A stretch of 20,126 bases of DNA from Gnetum montanum (GCA_015680685.1 MNCI01025132.1:903190-923315); one strand, 5' to 3'. Counted from the first letter of the stretch, positions 1 to 8,546 are shown. Numbers and translations: made by a program. The notes: generated from the sequence alone by a model not told the origin.

Positions 1-62
1 AACTATGCAACTGTGGCTACCAAATGCTAATTGTTACTCGGATCACCACACGTAACACACGT

Positions 63-237
63 GATGAGCAGCCAATTCCTTGACTAGCTGTACACATCCG
101 TAGATGCTCATAATCAAGTCGTACTCGTTCCACGTTCTAGGAGATAAGGGGGAGAGAATCTAATTGCGATGAGTAGCCGATTCCTTGGTTAGCCGTACAC
201 ATTTGTCAATGCTCGTAACCAAGTCGTACTCATGCCG
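63..237. repeat. Two-unit tandem duplication inside L1 U5, period 105 bp
   Basis: Units of about 70 bp start at 63 (gatgagcagcc) and 168 (gatgagtagcc) and stay similar through ...gtcgtactc. The spacer, with its ggagagaat core, resembles the U5 segment at 655-690. A related unit starting gatgagc occurs at 19210, so this is a mobile sub-block of the LTR family rather than an isolated repeat. Confidence 0.7.
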
Positions 238-497
238 CGCTAACAACAGGTAATAAATAACATGTAAGAAATAACAAATAATAAACCTATTCCATGCACT
301 GCAAGGTTTATCCACAAAGCTTGTCTTTATTTCCGTAGACAACTTACGTTCAGGTATAAAGCTACTTGAATAAAGAACCATTCACTTGGGGACTCCTACT
401 GCGGGCACATGGAAAATATTCTATCTCTGGGGTGATCAATCCACTAGAGCTTCACTACTTCTAGCCTAGGATGAGAAATGAGGGGAGTGCTGCCTCT

Positions 498-505
498 TAT
501 TTATA
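498..505 (-). promoter_or_regulatory. TATA box of LTR copy L1
   Basis: On the minus strand this reads TATAAATA, about 120 bp inside the LTR and just after the GATATC-rich U3. The same octamer occupies the same LTR position at 963-970, 10224-10231 and 16621-16628, which supports a real core promoter. Confidence 0.65.
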
Positions 506-521
506 GATTTGGCGGCAAACC

Positions 522-599
522 GCAATATCGCGTACGCGATATTGCAGGGAACGACACGATATCGCATGGGATGTGATATCGCGACGGCCGCGATATCAC
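522..599. repeat. Palindrome cluster in L1 U3
   Basis: Positions 522-545 form a perfect 24-bp palindrome with arms GCAATATCGCG / CGCGATATTGC around TA. Positions 573-599 form an inverted repeat with 11-bp arms GTGATATCGCG / CGCGATATCAC and a 5-nt spacer. Further GATATC cores lie between and beside them. The copies in L2 and element B show the same cores with CpG sites lost. Confidence 0.85.
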
Positions 600-625
600 G
601 GTGCATGCGATATCACGTCTCATCA

Positions 626-1042
626 CACGTGCTTGAAGCGGTCATACTGAGGCACTTAAGTAGGAGAGAAGGGTTGAGAGAGATTTAATGACTAATAAAG
701 CATTTAAATGGTAAATAGTAAATAATAATAAATAAATTCCTAATTAGCCTATTCCATGCACTGCAAGGTTTATCCAAGAAGTTCATCTTTATTGCTGTAC
801 ACAAACTTGTGTTCAAGTACAATGTTTGCTCGAATAAAGATACGTTCACTTTGTAGTTCCTACTGCAGGTACATGGAAAATATTCTATCTCTTGAGGGAT
901 CAAACTGCCAGAGTTTCACTACAGTCTAAGCCTAGGATGAGAAATAAGGAAGAGCTGCCTCTTATTTATAGATATAATGGCGCACCGCGATATCGTGGGG
1001 GATAACGCAATATCACAGCAGACACAATATCACGTCCCATCA
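626..1042 (-). mobile_element. Ty3/gypsy LTR copy L2, truncated 3' part
   Basis: This is a second minus-strand LTR of the same family. It begins at 1042 (reading TGATGGGACG) directly after a polypurine tract (1043-1050). Its U3 has decayed GATATC units, a TATA box at 963-970, R-region arms at 786-793 and 833-840, the GATAAACCTTGCA block near 765, and an AT-rich segment to about 626. There it stops and L1 begins. The last part (626-690) matches 19827-19890 near the right edge, which places it in U5. Because it follows a polypurine tract, L2 is the 3' LTR of a minus-strand element whose internal sequence begins at 1043. Confidence 0.75.
963..970 (-). promoter_or_regulatory. TATA box of LTR copy L2
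   Basis: Minus-strand TATAAATA, positionally equivalent to the other three LTR TATA boxes in the window. Confidence 0.6.
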
Positions 1043-1050
1043 TACCCCCA
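1043..1050 (-). other. Polypurine tract next to LTR L2
   Basis: Minus-strand TGGGGGTA lies immediately before the LTR start TGATGGG. The tract and the preceding GAGGACGAGTTTTC block match the plus-strand element B 3' junction at 16480-16507. This is the expected priming site for plus-strand DNA synthesis in an LTR retrotransposon. Confidence 0.7.
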
Positions 1051-1600
1051 TGACTAAATGAAAACTCGTCCTCGAGTTCCTTACAAAATATTGGGAAGGT
1101 ATGGGAATATTGACTGAATGGAACTAATGGGATGACATGTGAACGAATGATCATTACAAGACAACAAAACTGGTGTTCATGACAACAAGAGTGAACACCT
1201 TATTACATTGACATCAGGCCTTATTTGGCAGCTAAGATAGAGAGAGAGAGAGAAGTTTTTGTTGCTGCCAATGCCAAGATTGTGCCTTTCGTTGTCCATC
1301 TGTAAGCACACCATCGATCTTGCTCCTTGCATAGTTGCTTTCAACACCGCTCCATTCCAAGTGTTCTCTCCAGATCCAATCCATTGTGGCATGATTGCCA
1401 TCTGCACACACAACAGAGTCGTTATATTAGCAAGGGTAAATGAATTTCAATGTAGTTGATACCTTGCTGCAGTGAAAAGTCCATTGGCTGGGTTGTGGTA
1501 TGGCTGATTGCAGTTCTGGAGATATATTAATGATGACTATCGAAGATGTAGGGGTTAGGAAAAAATCAAAAAAATTGGGCCTCGTACCCCCATGACTAAT
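1051..1600 (-). mobile_element. 3' internal segment of the minus-strand element
   Basis: Positions 1064-1115, read on the minus strand, match the block before the 3' LTR of element B (16409-16500), including TCCCATACCTTCCCAATATT. Positions 1150-1560 hold no recognised protein. A minus-strand open stretch at 1177-1413 (78 codons) follows a pyrimidine-rich TGTGTGTGCAG sequence that resembles an intron acceptor, so a captured host fragment is possible but unproven. A short GA-rich run sits at 1237-1256. A second polypurine-like sequence lies at 1585-1598. Confidence 0.5.
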
Positions 1601-1971
1601 CGCGAACCTCCGGTATCAATAGAATGGAGAAAGAAAAGGAATAAGAAAGATGAAGAAAAAGAGACAACGATAACGTCGATGAAATGGATGTCAAGATGGA
1701 AATGAATAAAATAAAATGGATTGCAAAAATGTTAGGGAAAATAATTTAACTGGTGCACCAAAGAGGAATGTTAGTGGGTCCTTCCCGAAGCAGGCTCATG
1801 TCCTTAATGCCCTAACAAACCCACATTCAAAGAGTCTGTAGGCTCTGAGAACGTCATTTGGAACAAGAGTTAAAGTCTTACCCGCAAGAATTTACAAAAA
1901 AGAAAACAATGCATCTACCAAGATATACACTAATGATACAACCAGTAATGAGGTGAACAATGCATCTACCA
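1601..1971. other. Non-coding stretch upstream of the element A gag
   Basis: No gene is recognised. Positions 1620-1670 are A/G-rich. The 15-mer aacaatgcatctacc occurs twice, near 1905 and 1956. The gag frame can be read upstream as far as about 1861 with one stop, so the true gag start may lie here. Confidence 0.4.
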
Positions 1972-2782
1972 TCTTCTCGTTCCACCTTGTCTTCACCAAG
2001 TTCTGACTCCAATCGTAACCATAGTAGGAAGGATTGGGGTGATGGTGATTGAAAAGATCGATGGGATCGCAAGGGCCGATGGGAATGATGTGCAAAAGAG
2101 CGTGACCAATCACACAAGTCTCACCATCAAGAAAGGAGAGGCAGCTGAAATCACCATAGACATCGTGGCCAACAAAATGACTATGACTCAGATGAACCAC
2201 TACTGGCTACTCGAAGCATGCTTAACATAGCCAAGGCAATTCAAATACCTAGTAGGCACTTGAAAGATAGCTGGATCAAGCACCTTGACATGAACAATAT
2301 CCCCAAATTTGAAAGGGGATATAATTGTAATCCACAAACTCACTTCCAAGCATTTCATGATGCTTGCACCCTGCAAAACATAGACAATGATTGGCAAAAA
2401 CTCAAGTTGTTCCCCGGAACACTCATCAAGGAAGTGGAAAGCTGGTACTGATCTTTGGAACTAGAATCAATTAGACGATGGAGTACAATGTTGGAAATTT
2501 TCAATGATAAATACCAAACGTACTCTAGAGTGGCTAATCTAAGATGACAGATCCAAGGGTGGAAACAAGGTGTTCATGAACCCTTGGATGCAGCCATGGA
2601 TAAATATTACTCATTGTTACACAGATGCCCTAGTCATGGCTACTCTTAGTAGGAACAGCTCTGCCATATCATCAATGGGCTCCGCTTTGAAACAAGAAAT
2701 ACCCTTGGTGTTTATGCTCAAGGAGATGCCCACAAGATCAACCTGGTTCAATTGATAAGGAGATGCCCACAAGATCAACCTG
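1972..2782 (+). pseudogene. gag: Ty3/gypsy Gag fragment, element A
   Basis: Gag forms the particle of an LTR retrotransposon and packages its RNA. Reading frame 1 runs from a basic, Asp/Arg/His-rich N-terminal part (about 1972-2200) into the conserved gypsy Gag core: DMNNIPKFE at 2287, AFHDAC near 2350, LKLFPGTLIKE near 2402 and EPLDAAMD near 2578. The same core occurs in element B at 12008-12460. At least seven in-frame stops are present, for example TGA at about 2449 where the family has Trp, and TAG TAG near 2648 where element B reads CAG CGA. The frame breaks at a triplicated module (2720-2785) where gag is joined to the end of RNase H in another frame. The C-terminal zinc knuckle and proline-rich tail are missing. 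Decayed and non-functional. Confidence 0.8.
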
Positions 2783-2913
2783 GTTGCTGATCACTTATCT
2801 CGGTTAGAATGGTATGGCATAGAGGAGGAGGAGCCACTCTCCGATCAATTTTCAGATGAACTCCTCTTTGTTGGAGCAATCGATAAGGAGATGCCCACAA
2901 GATCAACCTGGTT
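2720..2913 (+). repeat. 29-bp module present three times at the gag/pol junction
   Basis: The sequence beginning aaggagatgcccacaagatc and ending acctggtt is identical at 2720-2748, 2757-2785 and 2885-2913. Copies two and three also share gat upstream; copies one and three share caa downstream. Copy one is in the gag frame (GDAHKINLV). Copy three is in the pol frame (KEMPTRSTW), where element B has a different sequence (15870-15897). Copy two sits at the breakpoint where gag meets RNase H. Confidence 0.9.
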
Positions 2914-4258
2914 CAACGAGATCCTCACCTACCTCTCAACACAGGAATTACCAAAAGAGTGGGATCAACGGAAGAAGTGGCAGTTTCTTCACAAGGCCAA
3001 GCACTTCATGGAAATCAACGAACACCTTTACAAGGTGTGTGTGGATGGCTTGGTTCGATGGTGCATCCCTGATGTGGATACACTGTGCTTCCTCTAGGAT
3101 ACTCATGAGGGCCCTTATGGGGGCCACTATGTTGGATGATGCACTACCATTAAGATCTTGCTAGTGGGATATTATTGGCCTACACTCTTTAGAGATGCGC
3201 AATGGTTTGCCCACTCTTGTGAACGATGTCAGAGAGATGGTGGAATGACAGCACGAATGGAGGGACTCCAACAGTGGATCAAGCCACTAGAACCCTTTGA
3301 TATTTGGGGCATCAACTTCATGGGCCCCATCACACCCATGTCTAATAGAAAGGTGTACATCATCGTTGTTGTAGACTATTGTACTAAGTGGGTAGAGGCG
3401 GCAGCCATCAGTGACTGTTCCTTAAACACAATCGCACAGTTTGTCTAATAGCAAATCGTGAACAGGTTTGGGGTGCCATGTGCACTCATTTCAGACAACG
3501 GAACTCATTTCACAGGCACTACTTTTCGTAAACTTATGCAACACTTAGGGGTCGAACATAAATTTACAACACCTTATCACCCCCAAGCCAATGGGCAAGC
3601 CGAAGTCACCAATAGGGAGATTACCAAAATCCTAACTAGGACCATTAGAAAATATAGGAGGGATTGGAGCACAAAACTTAACGATGCCCTTTGGGCCTAT
3701 CGCTCCATGTAGAAACCTCCCAGAGGCTACTCTCCTTATGAGTTAGTGTACGAGAAACTACCAAAACTTTCAGTTCAGGCAGAACTCCGAACACTATCTA
3801 CCACCATTGACTTGGGTCTTGAATTATCAGTAGCATAATGAGAACGACTCATCAACTTGAATGTGCTAGATGAGAATCGATTAGTAGCCTTATCATCAAA
3901 TGAGATACACAAGGCCTATAATCAAAAACGTCATGATCTTAGGATTCGAAAGGTAACATTTCAATGAGGAGATAAGGTACTCTATTGGAACCCCACACAT
4001 GTACCTCAACGTACTAAGTTTTAAACACCATGGGAGGGACCTTATATTGTTTCTGAAACCTTTCCATTCGGGGCCTTGCTTATACACAAACCCGAGGATC
4101 CCATGAAAACACAGTTAGTTAATATGCAATAATTAAAACCCTTCCACGAACTTCAACAAACTAGTGCCACTACCCTCTCATCACATAGCCAACCTCGTTC
4201 CATTTTTTGGATCTCCTCCTCTCAACTTAGTCAAGACAGAGATCACCTTCCATGCTAA
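2783..4258 (+). pseudogene. pol: RNase H end and integrase of Ty3/gypsy element A
   Basis: Integrase inserts the retrotransposon cDNA into the genome. Frame 2 starts inside the end of RNase H (VADHLSRLE, 2783) and continues through the linker into integrase. The HHCC zinc finger is partly visible: THEG (3101), GGHY (3119) and CERCQ (3221). The catalytic core keeps Asp in SDNG (3494) and Glu in QAEVTN (3602), 35 residues apart, as in DD35E integrases. The first catalytic Asp, expected in WGIDF, is Asn here (AAC at 3314). TPYHPQANGQ (about 3578) and the C-terminal WEGPYIV (about 4027) are typical of plant gypsy elements. I see no chromodomain. The frame closes with TAA at 4256. About ten internal stops make it a pseudogene. 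Most of RNase H, all RT and protease are deleted upstream. Confidence 0.85.
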
Positions 4259-4389
4259 CTAATTCTACTAGATCCTCAGTTGTTTTTGCAAGTTTTTGTT
4301 TTACACCTGTTTGTTTTACAACATCATTCGTACATTTGCCATTCTTGCTTACTTTCTCTCTCTTTATTTTACTTATCTATTTATTTGTT

Positions 4390-4438
<49 letters not shown>

Positions 4439-4460
4439 TTATGTATGTATGTATGTATGT
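4390..4460. repeat. Compound microsatellite (TA)n-(TATG)n
   Basis: A TA dinucleotide run (4390-4414) passes into a TATG tetranucleotide run with one interruption near 4438. The apparent Tyr/Met/Cys-rich open frames across it are products of the repeat. Confidence 0.95.
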
Positions 4461-4914
4461 GCTTATCTTCTAGTTGTTCTATACTTTTTATTAATAAGTC
4501 GTCTTATTGTCATAGGATGTATTGGTGCAGTTGTTTCTCTTTGCGATGGGTTGCATGATATGGTCCACCTATTATATCTAGCTCTTGCCTTTACATTGTT
4601 GTTCTAGGTAGTCACGTTCAACTCTCATTTCATGTAACAGGCAGTGAGTCCATGTCATCCACCCATCCACCCACTCCATGGTTTTCCTTCTTTTGGAAAC
4701 ATGTAATCCCTTTCAATTAAAAAAAAACTTTAATTAATTCATGACTTGCATAGTTTCCAGACTTGAGAAGGATCCAAAGGTTTGAACAAGGTGTGACTTC
4801 AAGGGGAATGCAACATTCTTTGTACTTTTCTATTCCCTTGCATGCGAGCATGTATCCTCATGGACTTCTTACCACTCCATATCCTTTCCTAACCAAAAGT
4901 TACATGGCAATTTG

Positions 4915-5076
4915 TCCTTGCATGGTGTGGTCCTCATCATTCAAAAAAAAAAAAGAACAATGAGGATTCAAACCACATCCCTTGGCCAAATGCATGTGAA
5001 AACGCATGGGTCTTTGCATGGTGTGGTTCCAAAAAGAAAAAACAAACACATGGGAATTCAAAGCACACCCCTTAGA
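4915..5076. repeat. Imperfect two-unit tandem repeat, offset 96 bp
   Basis: Units begin tccttgcatggtgtggtcc (4915) and tctttgcatggtgtggttcc (5011); each is followed by an A-rich run and then a ggattcaaaccacatccc-like end (4964, 5053). Within unit one, TGTGGTCCTCAT and ATGAGGATTCAAACCACA are nearly complementary around the A-run. The minus strand of the end resembles a tRNA B box (GGTTTGAATCC), so a SINE-like origin is possible but weak. Confidence 0.5.
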
Positions 5077-5760
5077 CCGCCTCTAATGGGCTACAAGCAC
5101 TAGTTATGAAACTTGCTTTGTCCCCTCTAACTCAACCCCTTTTTCACTTCCTCTCGCTCACTCATGTTGGAGTGGTGGTTGTTTGTGGGAGCATTCTTGT
5201 ATCCCAAGGGGATGGACTAGTCTTCGAATGTTGATGCGATGTCACTGAACATGGTTAGTTTTGGGTCTGGACTAAGGATGTATCCTATTGGGTCATTTAA
5301 TTACACACTTCACAAGGGATTTCATGTGACCAACATTAGGAATTCCATCTCACTCCCTCTTCTCTTCATCATTTTCTTCCCATTATTTGCCTCACTGCTA
5401 GTTCTATGTCTTGAATGTCTTTCGTGTTCTACTAGAACTTCTAATTCTTCGGTTGGTTCTCATGGATTTCGGTATTAACTCACGGTTACCATTAATTAAC
5501 TATTGGGCCCGCAAACTCCTGTGTTGACAATATACAAGGGCTACTAAGGCTACTGCCTGCTATGGGGAGGACCCACTTGCATATCCTTTGGTTCCATTTG
5601 TTAATCTCCTATCCCCTTGATATGGTTGGTCGATCATTTCTGTGCTAACCATTGCACGGTCCCTCATTTGCAAAGTTCCATACTGTTATAGTTACAATCT
5701 TCCATGTGCCACTCTGCTAGTTACAATCTTCCTTCCATCTGCAAGATCACTATCATCTCT

Positions 5761-7124
5761 ACTTGTGCATGTGCCACTCTAAGCGAAAAGTTCCCCATCA
5801 ACCTTCCATAGTTGCTTTTCCTAGAGATTGAGAAGAGATTTGTTAAAAATGAACGTGGAAGGTGAGCTCTACCCTTTTCCTACCTAATCAGAAAATTGTG
5901 CAAACGGGCAGGGATAGCATGATACGCCAATGACAAACTTTGTCATGTCCCAATTTGCTTGTGGCAGGAGATGATAAAGGACAAGACTCCGACCACAACA
6001 CAACTCAATGAAGAGCAACAACCACCTCCATCACCTATGCAAACAACAAGGTCAGGCTCATAGACAATCGTAGAACACATACATGAGATTTGATAATAGC
6101 TCTTGAGCTAACAAGAGTGATTAGTAGGAACTGGTGGAGAAGAAGACCCTTCAGTCTATCACCCTACGATGAGCCATCTTGAACAAGTGGCTTGATTAGT
6201 GAGTCTGCTGCAGAGAGCGGGACTGATGTTTTCTATCGCCCAAACGCAAGTGCTTGCTAGAACTGACACTAGTGTCAGAGAAGTAATGGTGTCCACCCAA
6301 TAATTATTTCCTAAAATTTCAGGAAATGTTGATACTTTTTTAGTGTGCTTGGAGGATGGAGAGGGGGCGACTGTCTTGGTGATGTCACAATAGGGACAAG
6401 AATTTGCGAGTGAAATGGTTGCTAACACAATTGCTATAGTCCTTAATGTAGCTGCAGTGCCTGTACCGAACGTACATGGACTTGGAGATGTATAGACATC
6501 CATAGGAACTTCACGTAGTAGAATTAGCACAACCTAACATGAAGAGTTGTTAGACCGACTGGTGGGAATTAGACAACCACTTTTGGATGTTTTTGATCTT
6601 CCAGACAACATTACTGCGACCCAGTCAGAGCTGCTCTCAGCAAGGGGTAAGTGCCTCATCTTGGAGGGGCAACTTGAAGTGGCATAAGAGGATCATCAAC
6701 GCTTGGTAGTGAAAGTTGCCCAATTAAGGGCCCAACTTGTTGATCTAGCTCTCCTCAACTGTGAACTCACCAAGGATGAAGCTTCTTAATAGCTTTAAAC
6801 CAAAATTCAGATGGTTGAGGGTGAGCAAGAGTCAGTAATCTTTGACAAGTCCTTAACAGACACCCATGCTTACTATCTAAACAAGGACTTGGCAGAGGTT
6901 CGCCAAGAGATTGTCAGGTTGACCATAGAAGTTCATTGTCTACGCAATGTTGGTGTTGAGAATCAACACAGGAAGAGCTTCATCCATCTATAGTAGGAGG
7001 AGCTAGCTAGGGTAAACACTGATGTGAGGAGATTGGCAACTGAAAATCGTAATAAGTCTATGGAGGAGGTTCAATCCTTGCAATAGAAATCAGCAATTGA
7101 GGAGGTTCAACACTTTAATAATTT
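5761..7124 (+). pseudogene. Decayed long ORF: possible plant-transposon-type domain plus coiled coil
   Basis: Frame 1 can be followed for about 450 codons without a visible frameshift. The N-terminal part reads NLP at about 5800, then ALPFPYLIRKLCKRAG at about 5866-5913, which resembles the 'putative plant transposon protein' family (Pfam PF20167, Transposase_32) common in plant mobile elements. I infer this from motif resemblance only. A Pro/Gln linker follows (about 6000-6055). The last third (about 6540-7090) is rich in Leu, Glu, Gln and Arg with heptad-like spacing (LEGQLEVA, VAQLRAQLVDLALL, LAEVRQEIVRLTIEV), suggesting a coiled coil. Stops are about a dozen and a half, mainly TAG/TAA where Gln fits the context. 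It runs straight into an LTR fragment at about 7125, so it is probably retrotransposon-borne. The start is not determined. Confidence 0.5.
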
Positions 7125-7608
7125 CAGAAGCTTTTATTGTTATTACTTTATTGTTATTGTCCTTTCATATTTTATGAGAACCATAGGTATGACCATCTCG
7201 AACATATATCAAACACTTGGTAACCCAGTGATGCTTAACATCTGGTAACCCAGTAGTGGTTAGGGTACGCTCAAGATGTGCACGGAAGATAGGATCAGTT
7301 GCTTATGCTAGGGAGAGTTAAGCGATAGAGTAGAACAATTATAATTTACACAACTTTCCATTTCCTATAATTAAAGAATTAGACTCTGAAAGATAAAAAG
7401 AAAACCAATAAAAATCATTTGCCTCAATCTCACTTAACCATCACTTTAGAATATCACAAGTGAGGTTGGAAAGACAACAATCATTCTAACTAAGGTTTTT
7501 CTGGTTAGGGTTCTGTGTATGCAAGTGCTTATTGTCTGTGGAATTCGACCAAGTCGCATGTGAATGCTTATGATTCATATGGTTGGGTGTAGGGGTACCT
7601 TGCTACTC
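7125..7608 (+). mobile_element. 5'-truncated LTR (U5 part), plus strand
   Basis: This matches the U5 part of the element B LTRs in order: gagTATGACCA-like block (7188), a doublet of TTGGTAACCCAGT about 25 bp apart (7217 and 7242), GGAAAGACAAC (7469), GGAATTCGACCA (7541), GATTCATATGGTTGGGTGTAGGGG (7573-7596; compare 10931) and a CTCATCA end (7602-7608). U3, TATA box and R are missing. The sequence after 7608 (ccaatgatgatacttcc) is at best a badly decayed primer-binding site. It could be the 5' LTR remnant of element C, whose gag end lies at 9780-10150. Confidence 0.7.
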
Positions 7609-7789
7609 ATCACCAATGATGATACTTCCTAAACCACTAGCAAAGTAGCTAAAACAAAATACGAAAGAATGAACTCACAAGATTAAAAAAAAGTGGTTGA
7701 AATGATGTCTTTGGCAAGCCATCTTACAAGCAATCTTCAAATTTCTTCTTTCCAAAAAGCTTTTTTTTTTCATTTCTACCTTTGAAGCC

Positions 7790-8025
7790 TTTTTATAGTG
7801 GCTTTGGGTAGTTACAATAATCATGAGAGGTTAAGGGTGAGTAACAAATATTTAGAATTTTTAATTTTAACTACCTAAGGAGTTACAACTTCCATGGGAA
7901 GTTAAGAAATTTTTAAGCGACATTTGGCAAGTGTCTCCTTGGTAATGGAAAAAACCAAAGTTAGTTACAAATATCTTGGAGTGTTGATTGTAACTATCAT
8001 GAAGTTACAACTTCCATGGGAAGTT
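7790..8025 (-). promoter_or_regulatory. Promoter-like module: TATA box with upstream repeats
   Basis: On the minus strand, CCACTATAAAAAGGC (TATA box at 7790-7797) is a strong match to a plant core promoter. Upstream lie two identical 23-bp repeats (7881-7903 and 8003-8025), each with a hairpin AACTTCC-n3-GGAAGTT, and a weaker third copy near 7809. This layout resembles U3 of another LTR element or a pararetrovirus-type promoter. LTR ends were not found. Confidence 0.4.
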
Positions 8026-8194
8026 TCGATTCTCACAGAAAATAAACTAATATTTACCAAATGTTCATAAATCTTCCCTTTTTCTTAAATCATAATATGG
8101 AGATCTTTTAAACGTGTTACTCCAATGTTAAATTAATATCCTTTATAATACACCAAAGCATTTCAATTGACAATGAGATTAAGCAGTTTTGTCT

Positions 8195-8270
8195 TGGTAG
8201 CTCATCCACGCAACGGCTAGTCCTCGTGGTAATAAGATCGACTTTCAAGCCCGATGAAACATTTTTTTTT
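8195..8270 (+). repeat. Possible tRNA-derived SINE fragment
   Basis: TGGTAGCTCATCC (8195-8207) resembles a pol III A box. AGATCGACTTTC (8235-8246) resembles a B box of the GGTTCGAxTCC type at plausible spacing. A nine-base T run (8262-8270) follows closely. No clear target duplication was seen. Confidence 0.35.
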
Positions 8271-8309
8271 AATAAAATTATGTCAAGTTTCATAGTTTCA
8301 AATTTATAA

Positions 8310-8546
8310 ACATCATTACAACAACTAGTAGTTTCTTCAAACCAACAATGGAGGCAACATTTACATAGATTCGAGGTGAAGTTTAGCTTCTTATGTGATC
8401 AATTTTCCCAAATTCACTGTAACATTCTCAAGCTCATGCTTCCTGCAGAAGTTCAAGGAGATCCCCAATGGCACACCTGTAATGGCAACTACCAAGTGGA
8501 AATGACAAAGCACCAACGTAGGAAATATCTAGAAGAACGACAGTGA
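8310..8546 (+). pseudogene. Unassigned coding-like segment
   Basis: Frame 3 is open for 78 codons between TAA (8307) and TGA (8544), without a start near its beginning. The predicted peptide has a balanced composition with Trp, Cys, His and charged residues, and ends in a basic/acidic run (KHQRRKYLEERQ). That is unlike the low-complexity chance frames nearby. I do not recognise the family. It could be an exon or remnant of a host or mobile-element gene. CTGCAG near 8443 could be part of an acceptor site but is not compelling. Confidence 0.25.

Larger units (their letters stand above)
1..625 (-). mobile_element. Ty3/gypsy LTR copy L1 (runs off the left edge)
   Basis: A minus-strand LTR starts at 625 (reading TGATGAGACG) and runs toward position 1. 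It matches copy L2 (626-1042) and the element B LTRs in order: GATATC-rich U3, TATA box (498-505), the R block with complementary TCTTTATT/AATAAAGA arms (324-376), the conserved stretch reading GATAAACCTTGCA (about 300-312), then AT-rich U5. U5 holds a duplicated segment (63-237). L1 keeps many CpG-containing GATATCGC units that are mutated in L2 and in element B, so it looks like the youngest copy in the window; this is a visual judgement, not a computed age. Its 5' boundary abuts L2 directly, which suggests L1 inserted into or recombined with L2. The 3' end of the LTR lies outside the window or is rearranged. Confidence 0.75.
4259..5760. other. Non-coding stretch after element A pol
   Basis: No protein is recognised. 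The stretch is T/C-rich at first, with a microsatellite at 4390-4460, A-runs at 4719-4728 and 4943-4954, a two-copy repeat at 4915-5076, and short direct repeats near 5690-5780 (tagttacaatcttcc twice, catgtgccactct twice). No LTR of the window's family follows element A directly, so its 3' end cannot be placed. Short open frames here are low-complexity or chance. Confidence 0.5.

Noticed and set aside
1259-1459. Plus-strand open frame opposite 1177-1413
   Set aside because: No motif, and the minus strand has the acceptor-like context and lies in the minus-strand element.
4252-4607. Overlapping open frames with Tyr/Ile/Met/Cys runs
   Set aside because: They read through the TA/TATG microsatellite in several frames; the repeat explains them.
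6159-6530. 123-codon minus-strand open frame
   Set aside because: It is antisense to the long plus-strand decayed frame at 5761-7124, which has better motif and composition support across its length.
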